The position numbers and the translations under genes are program-made. A stretch of DNA of 6,695 bases from the NCBI GenBank assembly GCA_019309605.1, contig JAFDFW010000162.1:1-6695 (forward strand), in the 5' to 3' direction. Below, in pieces: positions 5,781 through 6,695 of this stretch (positions are counted from its first letter, which is position 1; every line of letters starts with the position of its first letter). This DNA is from Deltaproteobacteria bacterium (GTDB lineage: Bacteria; Myxococcota_A; Polyangia; Polyangiales; Houyiibacteriaceae). The notes under the pieces are model-generated. The model ran no database searches and was not told the origin of the DNA. It saw only the letters and a list, made by a program, of their open reading frames with translations.

Positions 5781-6695
5781 GAGTTGAGCTCGGCCATGAA
5801 CAGCGTTGGAATCGATCGCGAATTCGGTCTTTGGAGCCCACGAGGTAAAGCGCATCAACCATCTCGTCTGGCACCGCGGCAATGGCCTCGTCGCGTTTCC
5901 CGTCGAGGAATAGGGTCTGAACTTTCTCGCAGGCTTCTTCGAAGCCGACTCGACTCAAGTACTCTTTATAGAAGTTCTTCTGCTTCGAGCCCATTCCGCC
6001 GATGTAGAGCGCGAGTGACATCTTGCAAGGAATCATCGCGGATTCCGGATCGCCGATGATGACCACGACGGTGGGGGCGATGTCGAAGGTCTCGATGCTC
6101 TTGCCGTTGCCTGCCTTCTCGAAGCCCTGATTGAAGTTCTCCATCAGCACGTCGGAGCGGTCCGGGTGCATGCAGGTGAGCAAGCAGCCGTCGGCAAGCT
6201 CGGCCGACATTACCTGAGACTGGGGCGCCATCGATCCGGTGTAGACCGGAATGCCTGGTCGGCCGTGCACCATGCTCTTGAGCGGTTTGCCCTGACCCGA
6301 CGACCCTTCGCCGCGATACGGCATCTGATAGCGCGCCCCGTCGAACTCGAGTGGCGCTTCCCGGGCAAAGATCTGCTTCACGATGGTGACGTACTCACGG
6401 AGCCATGTGAGCGTCTTGTTGAAGGGCACGCCGTGCCAACCTTCGACGACCTGCGGCCCTGACGTCCCGAGTCCCACGATGAAGCGCCCGTTCGAGAGCG
6501 TGTCCATCGTAATCGCGGTCATCGCCGCATTCGCCGGCGACCGTCCGGCAAGTTGCATGATGGCGGTGCCGAGCTTGATCCTGGACGTCTGCGAACCGAC
6601 CCAGGCAAGCGGCGTAACCGCATCATTGCCCCAAGACTCCGCGGTCCAAATCGAGTCGTACCCAAGACGCTCGACCTCCCCAATCTTCTCCATGT
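5777..6695 (-). CDS. LLM-class F420-dependent oxidoreductase, 5' end outside window, 3' end damaged
   Basis: This is a luciferase-like TIM-barrel flavin/F420 oxidoreductase that would use F420 or F420H2; its substrate is unknown. The Met at 6693 is probably internal, since the family has about 20 residues before EVERLGYDSIWTAESWG. Further hallmarks are SRIKLGTAIMQLAGRSP, MDTLSNGRFIVGLGTSGPQ, VEGWHGVPF, GKPLKS, LALYIGGMGSK and DEMVDALYLVGSKDRIRDR. About 296 residues are read in this frame, to 5806. The normal C-terminal segment (a Trp-containing helix, then a TTLLV-like strand) is missing. Another frame just downstream gives LFMAELNS and a TGA at 5779-5777, which resembles the family's last residues (xLRxMAEL). 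I therefore place the original end at 5777 and infer a deletion of roughly 50 nt with a frame change. As written, the main frame runs on into npdG and stops at 5449. Confidence 0.85.
5803..5815 (-). other. Presumed deletion/frame-change point at the 3' end of the LLM gene
   Basis: Up to the RDRFQ codons the LLM frame matches its family; from about 5805 it reads unfamiliar residues (RCSWPSSTREAA) up to the npdG Met. The family-like ending LFMAELNS begins at 5803 in a different frame. The expected 15 to 20 residues between the two are absent from all frames here. The exact break cannot be fixed by eye. Confidence 0.5.

Noticed and set aside
1..6695. CRISPR arrays, tRNA or rRNA genes, insertion sequences and long direct repeats.
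   Set aside because: None were seen by eye on either strand; nearly every base is accounted for by coding sequence.

Overview
The window is a coenzyme F420 locus from a GC-rich bacterium. It carries the 3' part of cofG, complete cofH, cofC, cofD and cofE, an F420-dependent NADP reductase (npdG/fno) and the body of a luciferase-like (LLM) F420-dependent oxidoreductase, plus one short-chain dehydrogenase (SDR). Two traits argue against a typical mycobacterial or streptomycete locus. CofG and CofH are separate genes rather than one FbiC fusion, and CofE is a single-domain ligase without the C-terminal nitroreductase-like domain of FbiB. The host is more likely an uncultured non-actinobacterial lineage (for example Chloroflexota, Binatota-like or proteobacterial), but the sequence alone does not settle this.

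Layout: the left arm reads rightward as cofG (enters from the left edge), cofH and then the SDR gene. The right arm reads leftward as LLM oxidoreductase (enters from the right edge), npdG, cofE, cofD and cofC. The arms converge, and the SDR and cofC stop codons share the four bases at 2777-2780. Coding density is almost complete; the only real intergenic stretch is 40 nt in front of the SDR gene. Four junctions (cofG-cofH, npdG-cofE, cofE-cofD, cofD-cofC) are 4-bp ATGA overlaps, so both arms look like translationally coupled operons.

How the genes work together: CofG and CofH (radical SAM enzymes) make the deazaflavin Fo from tyrosine and a ribityl-aminouracil. CofC activates a three-carbon phosphoacid with GTP, CofD transfers it to Fo, and CofE adds the glutamate tail. 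NpdG exchanges hydride between NADPH and F420, and the LLM enzyme uses the F420 cofactor. The SDR looks NADP-dependent and its link to F420 is unproven.

The main oddity is at the right end. npdG carries a one-base frameshift near codon 75, and about 260 bp away the 3' end of the LLM gene has lost its conserved C-terminal segment and changed frame. As a result a single reading frame runs from the LLM gene into the first third of npdG and mimics a fusion protein. Two lesions this close together point to local sequence or assembly error, or to gene decay.
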